Part shown: in pieces, positions 43,771 to 54,349 of the stretch
How positions within the stretch are numbered: the first letter of the stretch is position 1
Layout of the letters: every line of letters begins with the position of its first letter
NCBI GenBank assembly: GCA_029237695.1
Contig: CM055266.1
Location: 112,237,370 to 112,301,369, forward strand
Reading direction: 5' to 3'
Source: Conchocele bisecta
Lineage: Eukaryota > Mollusca > Bivalvia > Lucinida > Thyasiridae
Length of the DNA stretch: 64,000 bases
Program-made: the position numbers and the translations under genes
The notes under the pieces: model-generated
Seen by the model: the letters and a program-made list of their open reading frames with translations, nothing else
Databases searched by the model: none
Told to the model about the DNA's origin: nothing

Positions 43771-46537
43771 TTAGTCGAGTCGAAATTAGGGTGAACATTG
43801 CAGTATGGTACTACTAACGTTTTTTGATTGATTTTGTTAGTTCATGATGTGAATAATCGGAAACTGAATGATGCTACGCTGGCATCATTGAGCCATTTTC
43901 AGAATTCAAGACGGCGTCCAAGATGGCGGCAAAAATAGGATACAATTTTATATTGGTCAATAAAAGCTGATTTTCAAAGAAAATATTCGCGATTCGATTT
44001 CAGATAAAAATAGAATAAATTAAATTTCAACTTTGTATGGCATTCGGATAAAATCCAAGATGGCCGCCAAAAGTTGAATACGATTTAAATTAATATAGCT
44101 AGGAAAATGGATTACGGAATTCCGTCGTAATTAAGCAAAGCTATGAAAACAGCGCGTAAATATTATTCCAGTCGTTTGTCTCAATTCAAGATGGCGTCCA
44201 AGATGGCCGACAGCATGCTTCAAGTACACATCTTAAATAGAGTAGTGTATATTAAAATCAGTATAAGGCGACATTCTGTGAAAAAGTGAAACATATGATA
44301 ATTTGTATCACATTTTAATATTAACCTTCACTTGTATTATATAGTTCAATATCAGTTGTATGCCGATATCATATTAAATAATTTTAACATCACAACTAGC
44401 AATATCTCTAGACCAACATCATTTTTCACCATGACTGCAACCGCGGATAATTTTCCTTTACCGAACAGGTAGCTAACAGTGTCACATCCCGGCAGTGCAT
44501 TGGGCTGACTTGGGGCCAAGCTGTGTAGCGCTGGCGTTGATTTCAATTAGTCTTCCATCAGACGTTTTCATCGACAGGTGTGCAGTGCACTGCCACTTAC
44601 AACAGAAAAGCACAAGCAATGCAAACACGTCTGTGCCATCCGATACTACTTGTACGTGCTTGGTATTTCTGGTGAACAAGAGACATGACGTAACTGATGA
44701 TGATGCAGTCTGCTTCTTCGTGTTTGTACACAGAGTCTTCCCCAGCCGTCGTCAGATTTTCGGAAATTTTCTCAGTGCAAAACACTTTTATCAGCGACCT
44801 CTTGTTTTGTGTACTTTTCATGATTGTATCTCTGGCAGGTAAGTTTGTATCGAGAGTGAGATTGACAGTGGGACAGACACATGATCCTGTTCGCCTGAGT
44901 CGCTCGTGTGTCTTTATTGACCCCTCTATGTATCTGGCAAACACCACTATGACGCGATGATCCTTTTCGACGGCCCTTATAAAAGTCTGATGTAGATATA
45001 ACCTGCACATCTGGTGCACTTGTTTTGTCTGTCCAAGCTGCAAGTTTCTGCAGAATCGGTGATTGTGTGCCTTTGCGCATGCTTCCATAATCGTCAAATA
45101 TAGCGGGTGGAAGCGATGCAAGTTCGAAACAGAACATTCTCTCTAGTGAAACATCGCACTTCTGTGACAATAAGCCGAACACGGCTAGCAACGTTATGAA
45201 ATGCATTATAATCACCGAATACGACTACCAGAAAAATACAAGTAATCGTCCAAAGAGCTTTTTCATGTCATACACTGCTCTAGTCCCTATACGTACCTCT
45301 TTCTTCATTGCTTCCATTGTCACGACTTTGGATTGGATAGTATTGTAAAAGTCAGTCGGCAACTCCTTTGTAAATTCTGCTACCATACACTTTCCAATTG
45401 CCAGTATATATTGTACGTTCATTTACCACATTCAACAACATGTCTGATTCTGGTTGTTCTAGTGGGTGAGGACACCATTTCAGCCCATGTCTAATTTTGG
45501 TTATGTCTGCTTGATCAAGTTTCTTTCGTTTATGTCCCTCTTCCTTGTGTTTGTTTGTCTTTGTGTCATATTCATCGTCATCGCGGTCTTGAAAAATTTC
45601 GTCCATAGCTTGAGACACGGTACTGTAAACATGGTATGATAGAACCCAACGCGCCGTCTTATATCGCCAAGACATAAGGCTTAGCCCGGTTTTAATAGAT
45701 CGTTGTCCACATGGAAACGTATCCGTATTTGTCTGTATTATATAACTGGGCCCTCGCCTAGCCTCACTCCTTCGATAGTTGGGCCGCCGGCTGAGAAAAG
45801 AGACATTTGTCACCAATGTATATCTTGATCATAGTTGTGTTATTACACTTAACACTTTGATCAGAAAGTGTTACACAGGAACGTGAACAATGTTGAATTT
45901 ACTGAATGGCGACCAGCTTGGGTCCGGTGGCCCACTAATGCGACCATCATATACCCAGATAAGTCCACACGTCGCGTAGTATGACTGCTCTTGACATAAA
46001 CTGTTTGCCATTCAGTCACTGATGTAACGTTTATGTTTTTCAGCACAAATGATAGATCCCATTCATAAGCGTGTACTGTTTTCCATACCGCACATGACAT
46101 GCAATTTTGCAAATGGTGCAAGGTCCGGCGGTGCATGTATAAACATATTTTTGTTTTGTAGACTTGTGTTTCACTGATTAACATGATTTTGATTTGAGAA
46201 AAGGAGAAACAAAATCTGACAGATATTGCATTTTTAGTTAAATTTCACAAAATGTTGCAGGTATATAGTGAACTTATATTTAATAAATGTTATTTATGAC
46301 TTGATACCAATCAGTTCCTAAAAAATCAGCTCATTTGGGCCATTTTTAGTTTTATCCTATTCTGGCCGCCATCTTGGACGCCATCTTGAATTCTCCAAAT
46401 TGCTCAATGATGACAGCGTGGCATCACTCGGTTTCCAATTACTGACACACTAAACTACAAAAATCAATCAAAAAACGTTAGTAGTACCATACTGCCAGGT
46501 TGACCAAAATGTTGGGCCCCCACGAATCGACTATATT
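43771..46537. mobile_element. DNA transposon of about 2.77 kb with long inverted repeats
   Basis: About 165 bp at the left (43771-43960) and right (46345-46537) are inverted copies: TATTAGTCGAGTCG, CAGTATGGTACTACTAACGT, TTTTTTGATTGATTTTGTAG-type wording, GGAAACTGAATGATGC, CATCATTGAGC, GAATTCAAGA and GCGTCCAAGATGGCGGC occur in mirrored order. The unit holds one broken gene (44360-45816) in reverse. Superfamily not identified and no clear target duplication found. Confidence 0.7.
44360..45816 (-). pseudogene. Uncharacterised transposon-borne protein with acidic motifs, broken
   Basis: Conserved pieces lie on the minus strand in three frames: KIRHGLKWCPHPLEQPESD (about 45490), GKCMVAEFTKELPTDFYN (about 45390), LERMFCFELASLPPAIFDDYGSM (about 45120), an RYIEGSIKTHERLRR block followed by LDTNLPARDTIMKSTQNKRSL (about 44930-44810), KHEEADCIIISY (about 44710), SDGTDVFALLVLF (about 44640) and ALPGCDTVSYLFGKGK (about 44500). 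The EEAD, DxTDV and GCDT...GKGK series recurs in many invertebrate genomes; the spaced acidic residues could form a PIN-like nuclease site, an inference. Frameshifts are near 45220, 45000 and 44660. It sits inside long inverted repeats, so it may be the transposase or an accessory protein of that element. Confidence 0.6.
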
Positions 46538-46550
46538 TTCTATCAGCTTG

Positions 46551-46690
46551 ACTACTGTCTGTTCCATATTTTTCTGCCGACGAACTTTTGGCTATTAGAC
46601 ATATTAAATTTAAAAAATATTTAATTGTAAGTGCTTTTTCATCAATAACAAAAAAGTCACCCTCCCCAAAACAAATGGTCTGATGTGATT
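46551..46690. repeat. One arm of the CTGCCGACGAAC foldback family
   Basis: CTACTGTCTGTTCCATATTT, TTCTGCCGACGAACTTTTGG and CACCCTCCCC correspond to one arm of the palindromes at 48004-48552 and 60178-60770. It abuts the right end of the 43771 transposon. Confidence 0.65.
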
Positions 46691-46930
46691 TAATAGCGAA
46701 GAAACGATTTTGTAGTCATAGGCGAAAGACTCGGACCTATAAGCCCATACACAAATCGCATTGAAAATATATCCATTACCCACCCATCTGTTTGTCGTAC
46801 TGTACGTATAAACGTAACGTACAGTACGACAAACAGGTGGGTGGGGTAATGCATATTTTATCGATGACATTTTTATGTCACATATCCGAGTCGTTAACCT
46901 GTGCACATCGATTTACTGCTAATCTTTCAG

Positions 46931-47081
46931 GGAAAAAACAATATTGAGGATCAAGATGACCCACGTGGCCTGTCTTCCGGTGGCAACCAAAAGGGAGCGG
47001 GTGCATTTTGTGACAAAGGGTGATAAGTTAAAACTTGACATCGATGTACCACAGGACATTAAGGACCCATGGGGCCCCTGA
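46931..47081 (+). CDS. Terminal exon candidate, unidentified gene
   Basis: After TTTACTGCTAATCTTTCAG (good acceptor), 151 bp of higher GC content code in one frame for EKTILRIKMTHVACLPVATK, a charged stretch with RERVHFVTKGDKLKLDIDV and the end PQDIKDPWGP before TGA 47079-47081. Codon choice and lack of repeats distinguish it from its surroundings. It could be the last coding exon of a plus-strand gene whose other exons are not recognised. No family identified. A chance frame cannot be excluded. Confidence 0.35.
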
Positions 47082-48003
47082 TCATCTAATGATTCATGCG
47101 TAATTGCTTCGTAAATGTGATGGGATATATACATAACATACATGTGAACATTCTCTTCTTACTATATCCTACACAGTGCATGGAGTTGTCATGTCGGCCA
47201 TCTTAGCGTGTACAAGCCATCAGCCAAGCGTACGTCTTATTGCGTTTGACACGTACCACTAATAATATGACAAACACATGAATAACATGATGGGGTCACA
47301 TCTGACTACAGCAAGCTATGCCTTGTTTTCATCAAATTTATATACAAAGTCTGATATTTGAAGGGTTTGTTGACCCTTTGTTAAAATGTTTGAGAATTTA
47401 GGAAAGGCTGTGTAACAGTAAGAACAATACACAGTGCTGTAGATATATACCTGTATTACCATATATACTGTATCAAAGCCAGTGACTGGTAAGCAGTTAT
47501 CTGAATATATTGTCACTACAGTATACTTGCCTGCTATGCGAGTAAATACGGTTTTTACCTGTGGCAGGTGTATTTCTAATAATAGACAGTGCATCTCTTT
47601 GACATTTTACACATGGAAAATTGTCCATTGTATATTTTGTGAGTCGTGGTAGAAATGTTCAGATACCAAGCTGTTTGTGTAGTCTGCTGAAATAATATTT
47701 ATAGGACGTTGTCATTCTATATATGTGGGACGTATTGCACCAAATTGTATAAGATTCTCTGTCATATTATTTGCTGTAGGTGTCAAACCCTCCAAGTGGT
47801 GAAACTGTCCGATAGCATGTACAAACTAAAATGGCGGAGATGGCAACTCAATGCTCTGTATAATATACTCTAAGAAGAACAGGATCAGATATAGTTTGTA
47901 TAGATATTCAGTCACATGTATGATCCCACTACATTTGATACAAACGGTCATATTCTATATAGTCAATCCTTAATACACATGTGAACCATGGTGGACATCG
48001 ACA

Positions 48004-48552
48004 TTACTGTCTGTTACTTGTTTTGCTGCCGACGAACGTTTGGCTATTACATGTAGACTCATTAAATTTAAAAACATTTAATTGGAAGTACTTTTTCATT
48101 AATAATGAAAAGTCACCCTCCCCAAAAAAATGTATTTGACGGAATTCCATCAAATATTGATTTTATTGTATAAAAAACAACAATTTTCCTATAGGAAGGG
48201 GGCTAAAAATAGATTTTAAAAAAATTATTTTATATTTGTGGACCGATTTTCAAAATCTAACTTTTGTTTTCTTATTTACTTCATTTCCAAACTGTCTCAC
48301 CAGGTTTCGGAGTCAATTTCCAAATATTTTCGTTTTTCCACCTTCATGGTCAGCCTCCTTTTTGCCCCATGTTGAAATCGCTTTATAGCAATACAATCAA
48401 TATTTGATAAAATTGCATAAAATAAAAAAAATTGAGGAGGGTGAATTATTTGTTATTGATGAAAAAGTACTTACATTTAAATATTTTTGAGATTTGATAT
48501 ATTTAATAGCAAAAAATTCATCGGCAGCAAAACGTGGAACAGACAGTAGTAG
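48004..48552. mobile_element. Palindromic foldback element, copy 1
   Basis: TACTGTCTGTTACTTGTTTT, TGCTGCCGACGAACGTTTGG and AGTCACCCTCCCC at the left return inverted at the right (TTCATCGGCAGCAAAACGTG, GAACAGACAGTAGTA). The centre carries AAATATTTTCGTTTTTCCAC-type stems. A second full copy lies at 60178-60770. Confidence 0.75.
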
Positions 48553-48815
48553 TAAAGTTATCGTGCGGAAACTGGAACAGTTACTACATTATTATATGTA
48601 AATCTAGTTTCGACACAGTGTGTAATTGAACTTGAACCGACGAACTTAACTGTCGATAGGCGTCTTCCCCTGATCTGTATCAACGTACAGTGTTGACGTC
48701 AAACTTATACATGTAATAATAGTTACCACGCGGAAACAAAAGACGCAAGGAAAACACGATTTAGTTACATGGCATGTGACATGTGACATTGAACTTGGAC
48801 CGACGAACTCCACTG

Positions 48816-49112
48816 CAGGGGCAGATCCAGCATTTGGGGAACGGGGGTTGTCTAGTTTCGAAGGTAACTCTTGCAATCTACTCCCGTACCGTCCGTAGCT
48901 AGCTACGGACGGTACGGGAGTAATTGCAAGAGTTAACGTTCGCAACAAGGGGGTTGTCCTATTTTCGAGCTCTTCCAAATTCACTTTCCTGTGTTTTACT
49001 TCACTTAAATTCAGACTCCAACTGGTGGTAAACTGTGATCTATGTAAACTCCGTGGCTGGACGGGGGGGGGGTGCAAACCCGGAACCCCCCACCCCTCCA
49101 GATCCGCCCCTG
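48816..49112. mobile_element. hAT-like MITE, copy 3
   Basis: CAGGGGCAGATCCAGCATTT at the left and CTCCAGATCCGCCCCTG at the right; inside, GTACCGTCCGTAGCTAGCTA is a perfect palindrome and GTTGTCCTATTTTCGAGCTC is shared with the other copies. CACTG stands on both sides, a partial target duplication at best. Confidence 0.75.
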
Positions 49113-49128
49113 CACTGTTAATAGGTGT

Positions 49129-49958
49129 GTGGAACGCCAAATCTACAGAAACTCGAAGTAACGCTATTTCTAAATAAGTATAGCCAGACTAAAAAGAGCT
49201 GGACTGAATTGATTTATAGCTAGCTGTAATTAATATGGTCGTAGTTCACATTAATTTGAGGTGCTATCTGATTCTTATCGCTAGCTTTAAATCAATTCGA
49301 TGTAGCTCTCAAGCCATGAGAGTTAATTACAAATAACGAATTGTAACATATCTTGAATTGGAGCTAGCTTGAAATGATTTAGATCTAGTGTGTGATGAAT
49401 TACTGTGCTCTTCAAATCTAATTAATGCTAGGTCTTAATACTCAGAGCTAGTTTAATATATTTAGAGCTAGCTCTAATTGATATAAAACTATCTATAATA
49501 CATTTAGAGCTAGCTGCAATACATATAGAGAGCTCTCACATTTAAATAATGATACCTTTAAATCAATTACAGTCATCCATATAGCAATTAGAGCTATCTT
49601 CAAATAAGGAAATATTATTTGAAAATCAATTTGGACTAGTTTTCTAATTCATTTGGAGCTAGCTCCATTTTATTTTTTAAGAGCTGTCTAATTCATTTGG
49701 AGCTGTATATAAATATTGTATAGCAAGCATTAATTAGATGGACGTTTATATATACAATTAATAGATTTACAGTACTAAATAAATGAATTAGAGATATCTT
49801 CAAATGAAATAGAGCTACTTCCAAATAAAGTATCGCTAGCTGTAAATCAATTAGTCCTAAGAGCAAGCTCTAAATATTTGAAGCCGTCTCGAATTATTTA
49901 GAGCTACATGTAGCATTTATTATTTGAGTTTATGTAGATTTGGCGTTCTATATACATG
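49129..49958. mobile_element. MITE with GAACGCCAAATCTACA ends, long copy
   Basis: GTGTGGAACGCCAAATCTAC at the left and GTAGATTTGGCGTTCTATAT at the right. The 800-bp interior is made of degenerate TTAGAGCTAGCTCTAAAT-like palindromic motifs. A short copy lies at 32655-32826. Confidence 0.75.
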
Positions 49959-50199
49959 AAGGTGTCATCCGTATTAACTGCAGTATAGAGCGTATTGCTT
50001 AGAAAGCGGAAAACGTGCAGCTACATCCGAGGGTACTCACCGCCAACCAAGGGAAGATGGGAGTAAAACTGGACGCCAGTGACGAACCTCGTGACCAGCA
50101 CAAGCACCAGAATAAAAGGTCGCCGCATGAGGGACAGTCGTGCTGCCTCGGTATGCCAGAAAACTTCCCGGAAATCACCGTAAAATAGTCGGGTTGTTA

Positions 50200-50935
50200 T
50201 TGGTGACTGTGACTGAAAAAATTGGGCTTATGGAATGTGTGACCAGTGCTCCTGTAGCCTATTCTCCTGTAGCCTATTCTCCTGTAGCCTATTTCACCAA
50301 CATCGCAAGTATGGTTTTCTAGCAAAGTATACTTTGAGGGAGTAATCATTTATTTTTCCTGAAATGCATTAGTTCATATAGAACTTAAGACTGCATATAT
50401 TTGATGATTAAAAGCAAGCAGAATTATTATACTGAATTTATTACATTATCACAGCCAAATTGGCTGTGATAATGTAATAAATTCAGTATAATAAAAATTA
50501 ATAAATTTATTCTAAAATTGAAAATTTCTCCCTCAAAGTATACTTTGCTAGAAAAGTATACTTTGCAATGTTGGTGAAATAGGCTACAGTGCTCCTGATC
50601 AAATATCACACTCGTGTAGCCTGATACCGATCTATAGTGCCTGTTAAAAGCATGATTAGTGTTTCATTGACGGATTGGCGAACAGTGCAGGTGCCCGTTT
50701 CACTAAACTTCGTACGACTAAAATGAGCAAAAAAAATCCAATAATTGTTTACAAGAAAACGTTGTTAATGTGGAAGTTACAGACTATCATAATTTTGCAC
50801 TTACAAACATGTTAGTCTTACCAAGTTTAGTGAAACGGCTCCCAGATCCTGCAGACTATGCGGATGCACAGGCTGATCTGGATCTGCACTGGTCGCAAAA
50901 CCAATAAGCCGCATTTCTCCAGTCGCAGCCACATT
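50200..50935. mobile_element. MITE carrying two nested MITEs
   Basis: The outer element begins GTGACTGTGACTGAAAAAAT and ends CATTTCTCCAGTCGCAG. It is split first by the TGTAGCC-type MITE (50283-50587, preceded by three copies of CTCCTGTAGCCTATT) and then by the CGTTTCACTAAAC-type MITE (50691-50844). GTGCTCC flanks the first insertion on both sides, consistent with a target duplication of 7-8 bp. Confidence 0.8.
50283..50587. mobile_element. MITE with TGTAGCCTATTTCA ends, copy 2
   Basis: Full-length copy nested in the 50200 element; central palindrome TTATCACAGCCAAATTGGCT. Its left tip is repeated twice more upstream (50249-50282). Confidence 0.85.
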
Positions 50936-51096
50936 TTGACTGTGGATATGACTGGGAAAATTTGAACTACGGAATTTGCGACAGACCTAGATCAGACTGC
51001 GCGGATCTGCACTGTTCGCTATTTTTGTTCCAGTAAAACAAAATTATTCTAACAAACAGAATAGATCTATCAGACAGCGTGATGAGCTAGTAGATC

Positions 51097-51403
51097 TGTA
51101 GCCTATTTCATCAACATTGCAAAGTATACTTTACTAGCAAAGTATACTTTGAGGGAGTAATCATTTATTTTTCCTGAAATGCATTATTTCATATAGAACT
51201 AACAAATGCATATATTTCATGATTTAAAGTATGTAGAATTATTATACTGAATTTATTACATTATCACAGCCAATTTGGCTGTGATAATGTAATAAATTCA
51301 GTATAATAAAAATTAATACATTTATCATAAAATTGAAAATTTCTCCCTCAAAGTATACTTTGCTACTAAAGTATACTTTGCAATGTTGATGAAATAGGCT
51401 ACA
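51097..51403. mobile_element. MITE with TGTAGCCTATTTCA ends, copy 3
   Basis: Both ends and the central ATTATCACAGCC palindrome are intact. It differs from copy 2 at few positions. Confidence 0.85.
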
Positions 51404-51499
51404 GGCCGGGAGTTAGATTGGCCACAAATGTGAAAAGCCCAGTTTTGTCACAGACACATTTGCATACAATTTACTGGATTACTTTCGCGGTTACCTATC

Positions 51500-51775
51500 T
51501 ACGGAGCCTCGCAGGTGATGTAGAATTATTATTTTATTAATTCGTTCCCACAAAATACGTTCCCACGAATTAACAATTCGTTCCCTCAATTTAACAATTC
51601 GTTCACACGATATAACAATTGTTATTTCGTGGGAACAGAATGTTATATCGTGGGAACGAATTGTTAATTGTTAATTCGAGGGAACGAATTGTTAAATTGA
51701 GGGAACGAATTGTGAAACTGAGGGAACAAATTGTTATTTCGTGGGAACGAATTAATAAAAAACAATCCACATCCG
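51500..51775. mobile_element. Palindromic 21-bp minisatellite element, copy 2
   Basis: Begins at ACGGAGCCTCGCAGGTGATG and contains CGTTCCCACGAATTAACAAT units followed by inverted GTGGGAACGAATTGTTA units, as at 27665. Confidence 0.8.
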
Positions 51776-52109
51776 TACCTATCCGCGTACTACACTTGCA
51801 AATATGTCCCGCCACGCGTCGCTGCTTCCAGATGTGTCTATAACAATGGACACGGCACTAAACGTTTGTATTCCAAAGTATAACGATTCCGTTGTCTCCG
51901 GTGTTTGTATGTTTCTCGTACTTCGCTATGGCGTGTATATACATCTTAGCTCGTCATCATTAAAATTACGATCAATGAACAATAAATAAGTGGATATTGA
52001 TTAGAAGTTGAAGTTTTAAGTCAGTTAGATATATTTACATATACAAAAGACATACATTGCACCTGTCGCCCGTCGAGGAAAGAAAGAACTCCGAGGCGAA
52101 GGCGAATAC

Positions 52110-52475
52110 TGCGAAATAATTCCAGCACAAAAATATTTACACAATTCCCTAACATTTGATTGGCCCGTAGCAAGTCTCTGTCCAAAGTTTATATCCCAGT
52201 AAACTTCCATGCCGAACTACTTTCCGTAACCGTCAGGCGCAGTTAAAATAATTCTTAAGAAAACGGAAAATAAACACATTTTCTTGATGAATTTATTTCA
52301 AATGCTGGAATTATAAGGAATGAATGGCCTTTTTGTGGAATTTATCGGGGATATAAACTTGTTTTGATTTGTTTTCGAAAATTTAATTTTTTTATCGCTT
52401 CGTCCAGTATTCCCGCGACTTTGCCAAGTTTCGATACATTCCACAAAACGGCCATTCATTCTTATAATATCATGA
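52110..52475. repeat. Palindromic repeat, copy of 31370-31800
   Basis: TTCCAGCACAAAAATATTTA, GATTGGCCCGTAGCAAGTCT and GGAATGAATGGCCTTTTTGT are shared with the first copy; the inverted arm ends GGCCATTCATTCTTATAATA. Confidence 0.7.
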
Positions 52476-53271
52476 AAAGTATTTGCAATATGTACGATAT
52501 TTTCCGTAAATGGCGTCGAAAGATGTCAAAATTTTCATAATAAATGCGGAGACACGAAAACGTCTTTCGAAAACGTCAAAACGTCTGTAAATATAATTCA
52601 TGAAAAATCGCACATGCTCTTAGGTACAAAATCGCATGGCGTGTCTCATACGAGACATATGTGGTTGTGATTTTTGTAAATAATTTCCATGCGATATCGC
52701 ACAAAATGTATATATATAGTCCCTTTTCTCATGCATTCGTGCCTCTTAGCACTAAAGACGGCTAGGATATTATGAACGGAACACATTAAATTATTAAACA
52801 CAATTAACAGTAACTTCAACCTCTCTGTTACAACTTCAAACAAACAAATTGAACAATGGTTTTGTTTATTTTTAAATAGACACACCGGAAATAGGTCAGT
52901 AGAGCAGTCTGAATCACTCCAGAAGCTTGCATCAGGTTCGTGCCCTTGATTTAAGTCGTGCATGGATTGTTTCCCTTGGGCTGCTAACGGGCACTTTTAT
53001 TTTCAGGTTGCACAGGTGGATTATTTACATGTTGGGAGAAGTTTAGTTGTTGTCATTGTCCACTTTATTGTCTTTTTTGGGGCTCAGTGTTAATGCAAGT
53101 GGGGTTCATTTTACGAAAATTATATGTTTATCAATTATTACTGTCATTCAAAACAGAACTAATTCACACTTTAAATATGAAAGTATTGAAACAAAGCAAA
53201 TCTTGTTAACAAAACAATTTTAAGTAGTCTAACATAACATATGTACAAACATTTAAGTGCTTACTGTTACT

Positions 53272-54342
53272 TTAAATGCCACAATGGGGGCATAGGAATA
53301 CGCTATGCCGCCTGACAACATTCACCTTTGTACAAAATGCCAAGTGAACCCAGTGGCTACACTTATCACACTGAGCCCAAGTAACAACTTTACGATATTG
53401 AAGACCATTCCTGTTTGGTGGCACACTTTGTTGACAAACACAACATGCTTCCTCATCATCATCACACTCACTCTCCATGTCTTCACTATTGTAGTGTGGA
53501 ATACGTTTCTGTAGGCCACTTGTTGAGGGCTTGAGGCTGAATTCCCATGCAGAACTGGGGGCATTGATTTTGTTGTCTTTTGTTGATTTTTTTTTTATTT
53601 CTCATCATACGCCTTCACCTCATCTGTATACATCGTGTCAGTTATATTTCTGCCACCAGGCCTTGGTTTATCAATAGCTGTTTTCACTTTTTTACACTTG
53701 CAAACATTGCAAGTTTGGCGTTCTTGAAATGCATCAATTTTTGTTCGGAGGAATGCATCAACAGCCTCTTTTCCAACTGTAATTGCCGTAACTTTGTCAA
53801 ATGGGTTATTTTCTCGGAAACATTCACTGGGAAAAAGTTTTTCTGGGGCTACACTGGTTGCTGAAAATGGAAGTATGCCAGTTTTACGGAATCCTGCTTG
53901 GATGTTTGTGCGAGTGAATGCCTTTAGGTATGCTTTACAGGCAATCTTACACATATTGTACTTCGTAATTATTTGACCAATATTGTCTCTCATAAATTGC
54001 GCACATTCTGCATGGTAGTATGTTTTGAACGGACCAAAGACACCAACATCCAATGGCTGGAGAAGGTGAGAGATATGGGCAGGTAGGACAAATAATATGG
54101 TGTTATTTGTACGTGTATTTGTATTGTATTTTGTAGTCTGCATTACTGAACATGGTTTCACCCCCTATTTTGTAGTCTTTTGGGTCAACAAATCCCTTAA
54201 CTTTGTCTCATAATGTCTGGACTGGTACATCAAACATGGATGCAGCCGTCTTAACTGCGGTCTTCTCCTGCTTTACAGCTTTATATGCGCGAATGAGTGT
54301 TTCCGGCAAATATTTTCTATACTTTGTTTCTGTTTTGGCCAT
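53272..54342 (-). pseudogene. Pogo-like transposase with C-terminal PHD finger, internally deleted
   Basis: ATG 54342 opens MAKTETKYRKYLPETL and a psq-type helix-turn-helix (RAYKAVKQEKTAVKTAASMF, VPVQTL then stop at 54208, DKVKGFVDP). At about 54150 it jumps to the end of the DDE domain: LPAHISHLLQPLDVGVFGPFK (about 54085) and NIQAGFRKTGILPF (about 53910), a hallmark of pogo/Tigger transposases. The catalytic core between them is missing. After a shift at an A run (53583-53598) comes a PHD finger: CCVCQQ, CDKCSHWVHLAFC and CPHC, ending at 53272. In the family the protein cuts and pastes its DNA; here it is dead. No terminal repeats were identified with confidence. Confidence 0.85.
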
Positions 54343-54349
54343 TTTTCTG

